From Pseudoxanthomonas sp. CF125 (lineage in GTDB: Bacteria > Pseudomonadota > Gammaproteobacteria > Xanthomonadales > Xanthomonadaceae): DNA of 64,000 bases. Under the pieces are notes generated by a model that was not told the origin of the DNA, made no database searches, and worked only from the letters and a program-made list of their open reading frames with translations. Location of the stretch: assembly GCF_900104085.1 (NCBI RefSeq), contig NZ_FNLD01000002.1:620001-684000 (forward strand), given 5' to 3'. The first letter of the stretch is position 1, and each line of letters begins with the position of its first letter. Position numbers and translations under genes: made by a program. Of the stretch, positions 57,068 to 64,000 are shown one piece after another.

Positions 57068-58465
57068 TTATTCCATCCCCAGTTTTTTCAATTTGTAGCG
57101 CAGCGCCCGAAACGTGATGCCCAGCTGCGCCGCAGCCTTGGTCTTGTTCCAGCGATTGTCTTCCAGCGCCTTCTGGATGGCCGCTCGCTCCAGCTGCTCT
57201 ATATAAGAAGGCAGCGCGCCCGCCCCCGGATCGATGCCGGCCAGCGGCGCCTCGTCGGCCAGCGCCGGCACCTCGACAGGCGCGCCGCGCCCGCCATGAC
57301 CATTGCCCTGCGGCAGATGCAGGTCGGCGGCATCGATCTGGTCGCCATCGGCCATGGCCATGGCGCGCTCCAGGATGTTCTCCAGTTCGCGCACGTTGCC
57401 CGGGAAGCTGTAGGCCGCCAGGGCGCCGATGGCTGCGGCGGTCGGCTGCGGAGCGTTGCGGCCGTGCGAGTTGGCCAGGCGCGCCAGAATGGCCGAAGTC
57501 AGTTGCGGCAGATCGCCGGTGCGTTCGCGCAGGGGCGGCACGCGCAGTTCGATCACATTGATGCGGTAATAAAGGTCGTGGCGGAAACGGCCGTCGTTGG
57601 CCAGGTCGCCCAGGTCCTTGTGGGTAGCGGACAGAATGCGCACATCGACCGCGACTTCCTGCGAAGCGCCGACCGCGCGTACTGCCTTCTCCTGGATCGC
57701 GCGCAGCAGTTTGACCTGCATGGGCAGCGGCAGCTCGGCGACTTCGTCCAGGAACAGGGTGCCGCCATTGGCGGCCTGGAACAAACCGGTCTTGTCGGCA
57801 TGGGCGCCGGTGAAGCTGCCCTTCTTGTGGCCGAAGAACTCGCTTTCCATCAGCTCGGCCGGAATGGCGCCGCAGTTGACCGGAACGAAAGGACCCGCCG
57901 CGCGGGCGCCCTGTTCGTGGATGGTGCGGGCGACCAGCTCCTTGCCCACGCCGGATTCGCCCAGGATGTAGACCGGCGCCTGGCTGCGGGCCACCTTGGC
58001 GATGGTGTCGCGGAGCGTGCCCATGGGCGCCGAATTGCCGAGCAGGCGGCTGGCCTGTTCCGGCGGGGGCGGGGGGGCCGGGGCACGCTCGGTGTTATTG
58101 AGTTCCAGCGCATGCTTGACCAGGCCGCGCAGCACGCTGATATCCACCGGCTTGCTGACGAAATCGAACGCGCCGGCCTTCAGTGCCTCCACCGCCAGCT
58201 CGACATTGCCGAAGGCGGTGATCATGGCGACCGGCGTGCGGGGATACAGGCGGCTGATGTCGCCGACCAGCTCGATACCGTTGCCGTCGGGCAGGTTCAT
58301 GTCGGTGAAGCAGAGATCGTAGGTGTTGCGGGACAGGTGCTCGCGCGCTTCGCCCAGGTTGGCGGCCGTGTCGATGCGCAGACCCATGCGGCCCAGGGTC
58401 AAAGTCAACAACTCGCGGATATCGCGCTCGTCGTCGACGATCAGGGCGCTGCGGTTTTCGCTCAT
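57068..58465 (-). CDS. pilR: Sigma-54-dependent response regulator PilR
   Basis: PilR activates pilA from sigma-54 promoters when phosphorylated by PilS. The 465-residue protein has a receiver domain with the phosphoacceptor in LCFTDMNLPDGNG (Asp55), an AAA+ domain with GESGVGKE (Walker A), the sigma-54-contacting motif GSFTGA and GGTLFLDEVAELPL (Walker B), and a C-terminal Fis-type helix-turn-helix NRWNKTKAAAQLGITFRALR. It lies 155 bases from pilS with REPIN copy 7 between, and precedes pilA, so cis regulation is likely. Confidence 0.97.
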   Translation of the reverse strand: MSENRSALIVDDERDIRELLTLTLGRMGLRIDTAANLGEAREHLSRNTYDLCFTDMNLPDGNGIELVGDISRLYPRTPVAMITAFGNVELAVEALKAGAFDFVSKPVDISVLRGLVKHALELNNTERAPAPPPPPEQASRLLGNSAPMGTLRDTIAKVARSQAPVYILGESGVGKELVARTIHEQGARAAGPFVPVNCGAIPAELMESEFFGHKKGSFTGAHADKTGLFQAANGGTLFLDEVAELPLPMQVKLLRAIQEKAVRAVGASQEVAVDVRILSATHKDLGDLANDGRFRHDLYYRINVIELRVPPLRERTGDLPQLTSAILARLANSHGRNAPQPTAAAIGALAAYSFPGNVRELENILERAMAMADGDQIDAADLHLPQGNGHGGRGAPVEVPALADEAPLAGIDPGAGALPSYIEQLERAAIQKALEDNRWNKTKAAAQLGITFRALRYKLKKLGME

Positions 58466-58515
58466 TCGGGTCCCTCACAATCCCCTGTGCAAGAAGTGTA
58501 ACTGTTCAGCGCCGT

Positions 58516-58611
58516 TGTAGGAGCTGCGTAAGCTGCGACCATTGCAATGGGGCTGGTGGGCCTTATACCGCAGGACCGAAGACCACGGTCGCAGCTTACG
58601 CAGCTCCTACA
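58516..58611. repeat. REPIN copy 7, between pilS and pilR
   Basis: Arms 58516-58540 and 58587-58611. The element fills most of the gap between the stop of pilS and the start of pilR. Confidence 0.9.
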
Positions 58612-58619
58612 AGGGCGGG

Positions 58620-60227
58620 TCATGCGGGCAGCAACGAATGCGGGCCGGGCAGGGTGACGCGGAAGCAGCTGCCGCCGCCGGGCACCGCCACGTATTCCAG
58701 CGAGGCCTGATTGGCGCGGCACAGTTCGCGGGCGATATACAGGCCCAGCCCGGTGCCGTGCTCGGAGGTGGTGAAGAACGGGCGGAACAGCTGCGCGGCC
58801 ACGGCTTCGGGGATGCCGGGGCCGCGATCCAGCACATCGATCATCGGACGGTTGTCCGCCTGGAACACCCTCAGCCGCACGCGCGCCGGTTCGCCGGGCA
58901 GGCGGCCGTAGTTCAGGGCGTTGTGCACCAGCACGGTCAGGATCTGCTGCAGGTGGCGCAGGTCCACCAGGGCGGGCACTGCGCGCGCGCCGATCACCGT
59001 CTCCAGGCTGTCGGTCTCGATGGACATGTTCTGCTGGTATTCGTCGACGAAACGGCGCACGTAGCCGTTGAGGTCCACATGCTCCGGGCTGGCGCGTTCG
59101 CGGCGGGCCAGGCCCAGCACGCTTTCCACGATGCCGTTGGTGCGCTGGCACTGCTGGTGGATGATCTGCAGCAGGCGGCGGTCGCCGTCGATGATGCTCT
59201 TGGATTCCTCCAGCAGCTGCACCGCGTAATTGATCGCGGCCAGCGGGTTGCGGATCTCGTGGGCCAGGCTGGCCGAGAACCGGCCCAGCGCGCTCAAGGT
59301 CAGCGACTCGGCCCGCCGCGACACCACGCTGGCATCGTCCAGGAATACCAGCGACAGCTCGCTGCCAGCCAAAAGGCGGGCGAAGCGCGGCTGCACTTCG
59401 GTCTGGTCGGGCGAAAGCTGCAGGGGGGTCTCGTCGTTCTGCCAGCCGTTGCGCCATTGCTGCAGGCGGCGGGCCAGTTCCGGGGCGACTTGCGGCAGAT
59501 GGATGCCGTGGCCGTCGTTCTCGCCTTCGCTGCCGTCGCCCAGCAGCAGGGAAGCGGCTTCGTTGGCCAGTTTGATGCGGTTATCGGCGTCCACCACCAG
59601 CACTCCGGTGCGCATGCGGCGGATGATCAGCTCGTTGACCTCGAACAGATTGGCCACTTCCAGGCCGCGCTGGTCGGCCAGGGCCTCGCTGGAACGGGTG
59701 CGCTGGCCGGCCCGGCTGGCCAGGTAGCCCACCGCCAGGTAGCTGATGGCGAACATGATGAGTTCGGCCACGGGCCGTTCGACATTGTCCAGGCTCCACA
59801 CGAATTCGATCAACATGACCACTGGCGCCAATACCGTGACTGCCATTCCCCAGCGGAAGGAGAGCAGCAGCGCAGCGGCCGCCACGTTGAACAGCAGCAG
59901 CATTGCGACGCCGGCGGTGGCCTGGGGCAAGGCATGGGTAATCAGCGCCGCCACCACGATATCCACGCAAGCGCCGGTCAGCACCAGAGAAGTCAGCCAG
60001 CGCGTCTTGCGCCCGAACAGCATCATCAGGACGGCGAAGACCAGATAGAAAGCCGTGACCACGGTCCCCAGCATCGGGGCCTCGGATTCTCCCAGCATCC
60101 CGGAAAGAGGACTGAACAGCAGCCCGGCCAGGATGCCGGCTTCCAGCACCCGGTACAGGGTGAAGAAATAGAGTTCGCGCGCAGGCGCGGATTCCAGGTG
60201 GGAGATGATCGAAGGGCGCTGCGTCAA
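58620..60227 (-). CDS. pilS: Sensor histidine kinase PilS
   Basis: PilS senses pilin level in the membrane and controls PilR. The 535-residue product has six membrane segments in residues 20-175, a PAS-like region (MRTGVLVVDADNRIKLANEAAS), the HisKA motif SLAHEIRNPLAAINYAVQLLE with His323, and an HATPase domain with NALNYGRLPG (N box), DRGPGIPEAV and FFTTSEHGTGLGLYIARELC. This layout is that of Pseudomonas PilS. It is divergent from sucC; 209 bases between them hold both promoters, none of which could be placed reliably. Confidence 0.97.
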   Translation of the reverse strand: MTQRPSIISHLESAPARELYFFTLYRVLEAGILAGLLFSPLSGMLGESEAPMLGTVVTAFYLVFAVLMMLFGRKTRWLTSLVLTGACVDIVVAALITHALPQATAGVAMLLLFNVAAAALLLSFRWGMAVTVLAPVVMLIEFVWSLDNVERPVAELIMFAISYLAVGYLASRAGQRTRSSEALADQRGLEVANLFEVNELIIRRMRTGVLVVDADNRIKLANEAASLLLGDGSEGENDGHGIHLPQVAPELARRLQQWRNGWQNDETPLQLSPDQTEVQPRFARLLAGSELSLVFLDDASVVSRRAESLTLSALGRFSASLAHEIRNPLAAINYAVQLLEESKSIIDGDRRLLQIIHQQCQRTNGIVESVLGLARRERASPEHVDLNGYVRRFVDEYQQNMSIETDSLETVIGARAVPALVDLRHLQQILTVLVHNALNYGRLPGEPARVRLRVFQADNRPMIDVLDRGPGIPEAVAAQLFRPFFTTSEHGTGLGLYIARELCRANQASLEYVAVPGGGSCFRVTLPGPHSLLPA

Positions 60228-60436
60228 GCGGGGGATTCCCGACGGCGAAGGCCACAGTATAGGGAGTGCGTGGCGGTCCGGAACCAGGGCCTATTCCCAA
60301 TGCTGGCCCTGGCCTAAGCCGAAGGTCGGTTTTGCACCGCAGCACGGGGTGGAGGACAATGGGCGGCCCATCGGCGCCCTCCGGCCAGCCCGGACCCCGC
60401 GCGCGGTGCGTTCTGTTCCTCCAAATACGGTGACGC

Positions 60437-61600
60437 ATGAACTTTCACGAATACCAGGCGAAGCAGTTGTTTGCCGAATACGGCATTGCGGTGCCGGCCG
60501 GGCGCATCGCGCGCACGCCGGAAGAAGCGGTAGAGGCCGCAAAAGCCATTCCCGGCGACCTTTGGGTGGTCAAGGCCCAGATCCATGCCGGCGGCCGCGG
60601 CAAGGCCGGCGGCGTCAAGCTGGCCAAGAACCTGGACGAAGTGAAGCAGTACGCCGCGGCGATGCTGGGCACCCGGATGGAGACCTACCAGTCCGGCGGC
60701 GTGGCCCTGCCCATCGACACCGTGCTGATTTCCGAAGGCACCGATATCGCCAAGGAGCTGTACCTGTCGGTGCTGGTGGACCGCGCCAGCCAGGCCATCA
60801 CCTTCATCACCTCCAGCGAAGGCGGGGTGGATATCGAGACCGTCGCCCGCGAAACCCCGGAGAAGATCCAGACCCTGGACGTCAACTTCGTGCAGGGCCT
60901 GCAGCCCTACCAGACCCGCGAAGTGGGCTTCGCCCTGGGCCTGGACGCCAAGCAGGTCAACCAGCTGAGCAAGATCATGCTGGGCCTGTACAAGCTGTTC
61001 AACGAGAAGGACCTGGCCCTGGTCGAACTGAATCCGCTGGCCATCCTCACCAACGGCAACCTGGCCGTGCTCGACGGCAAGGTCAACTCCGACGACAACG
61101 CCTCCTTCCGCCACGCCGACCTGGTGGCCATGCGCGACAAGTCGCAGGAAGACGAGACCGAAGTGCTGGCCAGCGAGAACGACCTCAACTACGTGACCAT
61201 GGACGGCAACATCGGCTGCATGGTCAACGGCGCGGGTCTGGCCATGGCCACCATGGACGTAATCAAGCTCAGCGGCGGCGAGCCGGCCAACTTCCTGGAC
61301 GTGGGCGGCGGCGCCACCAAGGAGCGCGTGACCACCGCGTTCAAGCTGATCCTGTCCAGCGACAAGGTCAAGGCGATCTTCGTCAACATCTTCGGCGGCA
61401 TCGTCCGCTGCGACATGATCGCCGAAGGCATCATCGCCGCGGTCAAGGACGTGGGCGTCAAGGTGCCGGTGATCGTGCGCCTGGAAGGCACCAACGTGGA
61501 AGCGGGCAAGGCGCTGCTGCGCGATTCGGGCCTGGCCATCATCACCGCCGACGACATCAACGACGGCGCCAAGAAGGCCGTTGCTGCCGTCGCCGCCTGA
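60437..61600 (+). CDS. sucC: Succinyl-CoA synthetase beta subunit SucC
   Basis: SucC with SucD converts succinyl-CoA to succinate with ATP or GTP formation in the citric acid cycle. The 387-residue product is full length and begins [23 protein letters not shown]-grasp signatures are [52 protein letters not shown] (two blocks) and [17 protein letters not shown]. In most bacteria sucC and sucD overlap or nearly abut; here a REPIN of about 97 bases lies between them. Confidence 0.98.
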   Translation: MNFHEYQAKQLFAEYGIAVPAGRIARTPEEAVEAAKAIPGDLWVVKAQIHAGGRGKAGGVKLAKNLDEVKQYAAAMLGTRMETYQSGGVALPIDTVLISEGTDIAKELYLSVLVDRASQAITFITSSEGGVDIETVARETPEKIQTLDVNFVQGLQPYQTREVGFALGLDAKQVNQLSKIMLGLYKLFNEKDLALVELNPLAILTNGNLAVLDGKVNSDDNASFRHADLVAMRDKSQEDETEVLASENDLNYVTMDGNIGCMVNGAGLAMATMDVIKLSGGEPANFLDVGGGATKERVTTAFKLILSSDKVKAIFVNIFGGIVRCDMIAEGIIAAVKDVGVKVPVIVRLEGTNVEAGKALLRDSGLAIITADDINDGAKKAVAAVAA

Positions 61601-61611
61601 CCTAACTTACC

Positions 61612-61708
61612 TGTAGGAGCGGCGTGAGCCGCGACCATGGATTCCAGGGCCTACGGATAATTCCGTGATCGTCGATGGTTTCCGGTCGCAGCTTGCGCAG
61701 CTCCTACA
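61612..61708. repeat. REPIN copy 8, mosaic, between sucC and sucD
   Basis: Right arm (61684-61708) is of the common type with one change, but the left arm (61612-61636) reads GAGCGGCGTGAGCCGCGACC. That version contains a perfect internal hairpin GCGGC-GTGA-GCCGC, which the GCTGC-GTAA-GCTGC of the other copies has lost. Confidence 0.9.
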
Positions 61709-61729
61709 AAGAGCCAAAGGATTTTCAAT

Positions 61730-62605
61730 ATGAGCGTTTTGGTCAACAAGAACACCAAGGTCATCGTGCAGGGCTTCACCGGCCAGCAGGGCACCTTCCA
61801 CGCCACCCAGATGGTCGAATACGGCACCCAGGTCGTGGGCGGCGTGACCCCGGGCAAGGGCGGCACCACCCATATCGAACTGCCGGTGTTCAACACCGTG
61901 CGTGAAGCGGTCGCCTCCACCGGCGCCGACGCGTCGGTGATCTACGTGCCGCCGCCGTTCGCCGCAGACGCCATCCTGGAAGCGGCCGACGCCGGCATCC
62001 GCGTGATCGTCTGCATCACCGAAGGCATCCCGGTGCTGGACATGCTGCGGGTCAAGAACACGTTGAAAGGCTATCCGAACACCACCCTGATCGGCCCCAA
62101 CTGCCCCGGCATCATCACCCCGGGCGAGTGCAAGATCGGCATCATGCCGGGCCACATCCACCTGCCGGGCAAGATCGGCATCGTCTCGCGCTCGGGCACC
62201 TTGACCTATGAAGCGGTCAAGCAGACCACCGACGTGGGCCTGGGCCAGAGCACCTGCATCGGCATCGGCGGCGACCCGATCAACGGCGTCAACTTCGTCG
62301 ATGCGCTGAAGCTGTTCAACGAAGACCCGCAGACCGAAGGCATCATCATGGTCGGCGAGATCGGCGGTTCGGCCGAAGAAGAAGGCGCCGAATACATCGC
62401 CAAATACGTCAAGAAGCCTGTGGTCGGTTTCATCGCCGGCGCCTCGGCCCCGGCCGGCAAGCGCATGGGCCATGCCGGTGCCATCGCGTCGGGCGGCAAG
62501 GGTACGGCAGAGGGCAAGTTCGCGGCGATGGAAGCGGCGGGCGTGGTCACGGTGCGTTCGCCGGGGGATCTGGGTGCGGCGATCGCGAAGCTGGTGAAGA
62601 AGTAA
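61730..62605 (+). CDS. sucD: Succinyl-CoA synthetase alpha subunit SucD
   Basis: SucD binds CoA and carries the phosphorylated histidine. The 291-residue product begins [27 protein letters not shown], the CoA-binding Rossmann region, and contains [51 protein letters not shown] and the phosphohistidine loop [21 protein letters not shown]. The REPIN-filled gap to sucC is about 129 bases. A terminator follows the stop. Confidence 0.98.
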   Translation: MSVLVNKNTKVIVQGFTGQQGTFHATQMVEYGTQVVGGVTPGKGGTTHIELPVFNTVREAVASTGADASVIYVPPPFAADAILEAADAGIRVIVCITEGIPVLDMLRVKNTLKGYPNTTLIGPNCPGIITPGECKIGIMPGHIHLPGKIGIVSRSGTLTYEAVKQTTDVGLGQSTCIGIGGDPINGVNFVDALKLFNEDPQTEGIIMVGEIGGSAEEEGAEYIAKYVKKPVVGFIAGASAPAGKRMGHAGAIASGGKGTAEGKFAAMEAAGVVTVRSPGDLGAAIAKLVKK

Positions 62606-62630
62606 GTTTCATCGCTAAAGTTTGCAGCAG

Positions 62631-62656
62631 AAGGCCGCTTTGTGCGGCCTTTTGTT
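62631..62656 (+). terminator. Intrinsic terminator of sucCD
   Basis: AAGGCCGC-TTTGT-GCGGCCTT with TTTGTTT after it forms a stem of eight base pairs and a T-rich tail, 26 bases past the sucD stop. Confidence 0.88.
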
Positions 62657-62666
62657 TGTCTGGTGC

Positions 62667-62826
62667 AAAAGCGCCCTCATCCGCCCTTCGGGCACCTTCT
62701 CCCGCAGGCGGGAGAAGGGTTGCTATCTGGTTTGCAGCGAACGTTCGGATTGGGTCGGGGGCGTCGTCACCAAAACGAAGAACCCCTCTCCCGCCTGCGG
62801 GAGAGGGGCAGGGGTGAGGGCGCGGC
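62667..62826. repeat. MITE-like inverted repeat upstream of the DUF559 gene
   Basis: Terminal GCGCCCTCATCC and GGGTGAGGGCGC are inverted, and internal hairpins TTCTCCCGCAGGCGGGAGAA and CTCTCCCGCCTGCGGGAGAG lie near each end. The motifs match the element at 15481-15600. Together with the sucD terminator it fills the 286-base sucD-DUF559 gap. Confidence 0.75.
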
Positions 62827-62891
62827 ATTTCCTTACATCCCTGGCTCTCTCTTGTCCGTAATCTGTAGTCCGGCCACACCGGAGCGCAAGG

Positions 62892-63263
62892 ATGCGCGAA
62901 CGACAGAAGACCCGTTTTGCAAGGCAACTCCGCCGCCAGATGACCGACGCTGAGGCGTCACTCTGGTATCACCTGCGTAATCGAGCACTACTGGGTTGCA
63001 AATTCCGCCGCCAGCATCCCATTGGCCCCTACATCGTCGATTTCGCCTGTGTCGAACGGAAGCTGGTGATCGAACTGGATGGCAGCCAGCATGCCGACAG
63101 TGCCAGCGATTCCGCACGGACAAGCTGGATCCAGGCAAACGGTTACCGCGTCCTCCGTTTCTGGAACAATGACGCCTTGCGCCAACAGCAGGTGGTACTA
63201 GCCGTGATCCTCGAAGCTCTAGAAAGTGCGGGACCGATTGCGAGCAACGGGTCAGCACCATGA
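62892..63263 (+). CDS. DUF559 (Vsr-like endonuclease fold) protein
   Basis: The 123-residue product has the DUF559 pattern: ARQLRRQMTDAEASLWYHLRNRALLGCKFRRQHPIGPYIVDFACVERKLVIELDGSQH in successive blocks, with F-R-x-Q, the D of VDFACV and E-L-D-G as the presumed PD-(D/E)xK active site. Members are predicted nucleases related to Vsr; their role is largely unknown, although they often sit by mobile or repeated DNA. It lies 65 bases after a MITE-like repeat and overlaps nadE by four bases (ATGA), so the two are probably coupled. Confidence 0.88.
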   Translation: MRERQKTRFARQLRRQMTDAEASLWYHLRNRALLGCKFRRQHPIGPYIVDFACVERKLVIELDGSQHADSASDSARTSWIQANGYRVLRFWNNDALRQQQVVLAVILEALESAGPIASNGSAP

Positions 63264-64000
63264 CCCTCCGCATCGCCCTCGCCCAGTTCGATTTCCCCGT
63301 CGGCGCGGTCGCCCAGAACGCCGAACGCATCTCGGCGATGATTGCCGAGGCGCGAGATGCGCATGGCGCCGATCTGGTGCTGTTTCCCGAGCTGGCGATC
63401 AGCGGCTACCCGCCGGAAGACTTGCTGATGCGCCCCGGTTTCTTGCGCGACTGCGAAGCCGCCCTGCAGCGAGTCGCCGCTTCGGTACAGGGAATCGTCG
63501 CCGTGGTCGGCTGGCCGCAGTCGGCGGGCAGCGTGGTCTACAACGCGGCCAGCGTGTTGCGCGATGGCGGGGTGGAAACCACCTACCGCAAGCGCGAGCT
63601 GCCCAACTACGCGGTGTTCGACGAACGCCGTTATTTCGATGTCGATCCCGATGGCGGCGCCTGCGTGTTCGAAGTAGCCGGGGTGCCGGTCGGGTTGGTG
63701 ATCTGCGAGGACCTGTGGTTCGCCGAGCCGCTGGGCGAAACCCGCGATGCCGGCGCGCAGCTGGTGATGGTGCCCAACGCTTCGCCCTTCGAGCGCGACA
63801 AGCATGCCCAGCGCGATGCTCTGCTGGCGCAGCGGGTCAGCGAAACCGGTGTGGCGCTGGCTTATCTCAACGTAGTGGGTGGGCAGGATGCGCTGGTGTT
63901 CGACGGTGCTTCAGTACTGGCCGACGGCGACGGACTGGTGCATTCGGCGGCGCGTGCGTTCGAGGACCACTGGCTGATCGCCGACTACGACGCGGATACG
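63260..64000 (+). CDS. nadE: Glutamine-dependent NAD+ synthetase NadE, 5' part
   Basis: NadE amidates nicotinate adenine dinucleotide to NAD+. The window ends inside the gene, leaving 247 codons that cover the N-terminal nitrilase-type glutaminase domain: LRIALAQFDFPVGAV, LVLFPELAISGYPPEDLL (catalytic Glu), YRKRELPNYAVFDERRYF (catalytic Lys) and VGLVICEDLWFAEPL (catalytic Cys), then SPFERDKHAQRDALLAQR. The synthetase domain lies beyond the window. The ATG overlaps the DUF559 stop. Confidence 0.96.
   Translation, partial: MTLRIALAQFDFPVGAVAQNAERISAMIAEARDAHGADLVLFPELAISGYPPEDLLMRPGFLRDCEAALQRVAASVQGIVAVVGWPQSAGSVVYNAASVLRDGGVETTYRKRELPNYAVFDERRYFDVDPDGGACVFEVAGVPVGLVICEDLWFAEPLGETRDAGAQLVMVPNASPFERDKHAQRDALLAQRVSETGVALAYLNVVGGQDALVFDGASVLADGDGLVHSAARAFEDHWLIADYDADT

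Noticed and set aside
49278..61708. The regularly repeated REPIN sequences considered as a CRISPR array
   Set aside because: Copies are kilobases apart, occur as inverted pairs, lie between different genes, and no cas gene is present.

Overview
The window is a GC-rich (roughly two thirds G+C) chromosomal segment of a gamma-proteobacterium of the Xanthomonadaceae (Xanthomonas, Stenotrophomonas, Pseudoxanthomonas or Lysobacter relatives). The evidence is the xps-type secretion cluster order (xpsF-G-H-I-J-K-L-M-N-D, with N in the GspC role), a division/cell wall (dcw) cluster lacking murD, the lpxC-dciA-M23-secA block, pilS-pilR-pilA-pilB-pilC-pilD-coaE, and many small palindromic repeats of the kind common in this family. 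Genus cannot be settled from the sequence alone.

Layout. 1-8234: type II secretion operon, entered inside gspF. 8231-10810: two GT2-like glycosyltransferase genes and a DUF3667 zinc-ribbon membrane protein gene, each overlapping its predecessor and so joined to the secretion operon. 11207-16714: ettA (reverse), an RcnB-like secreted protein, glyA, nrdR, ribD. 16818-21930: a methyltransferase, an FMN riboswitch, ribE, ribBA (GTP cyclohydrolase II domain without its zinc cysteines), ribH, nusB, thiL. 22086-27504: yraN and lpoA (reverse), rsmI, chrA, RNase P RNA, and an NRDE/TANGO2-family gene (reverse). 27720-43538: the dcw cluster mraZ-rsmH-ftsL-ftsI-murE-murF-mraY-ftsW-murG-murC-ddl-ftsQ-ftsA-ftsZ, with nearly every junction overlapping, followed by lpxC, dciA (reverse), an M23 peptidase, secA and a Nudix/ThiE-like fusion. 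50537-61600: a RAYT transposase, then on the reverse strand coaE-pilD-pilC-pilB-pilA-pilR-pilS, then sucC. 61730-64000: sucD, a DUF559 protein and the 5' part of glutamine-dependent nadE.

How the genes work together. PilD processes both the Xps pseudopilins and PilA, linking the two ends of the window. PilS/PilR adjoin pilA and pilB, and both pilin-side genes have well-spaced sigma-54 type -24/-12 elements. Peptidoglycan precursor enzymes and divisome proteins are co-transcribed from one candidate mra promoter. LpxC, SecA and LpoA add envelope biogenesis.

Most notable points. Eight copies of one REPIN (two inverted arms of about 25 nt) are present, seven of them within 12.4 kb around the RAYT gene, which has a copy on each side; REPIN arms supply the stop codons of four genes. 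murD is absent between mraY and ftsW, predicting the Xanthomonas MurD2/MurL route. A repeat between ddl and ftsQ leaves an open 52-codon frame with ATGA overlaps at both ends. The glycosyltransferase-DUF3667 trio joined to the type II secretion operon is the best candidate here for an uncharacterised functional unit.
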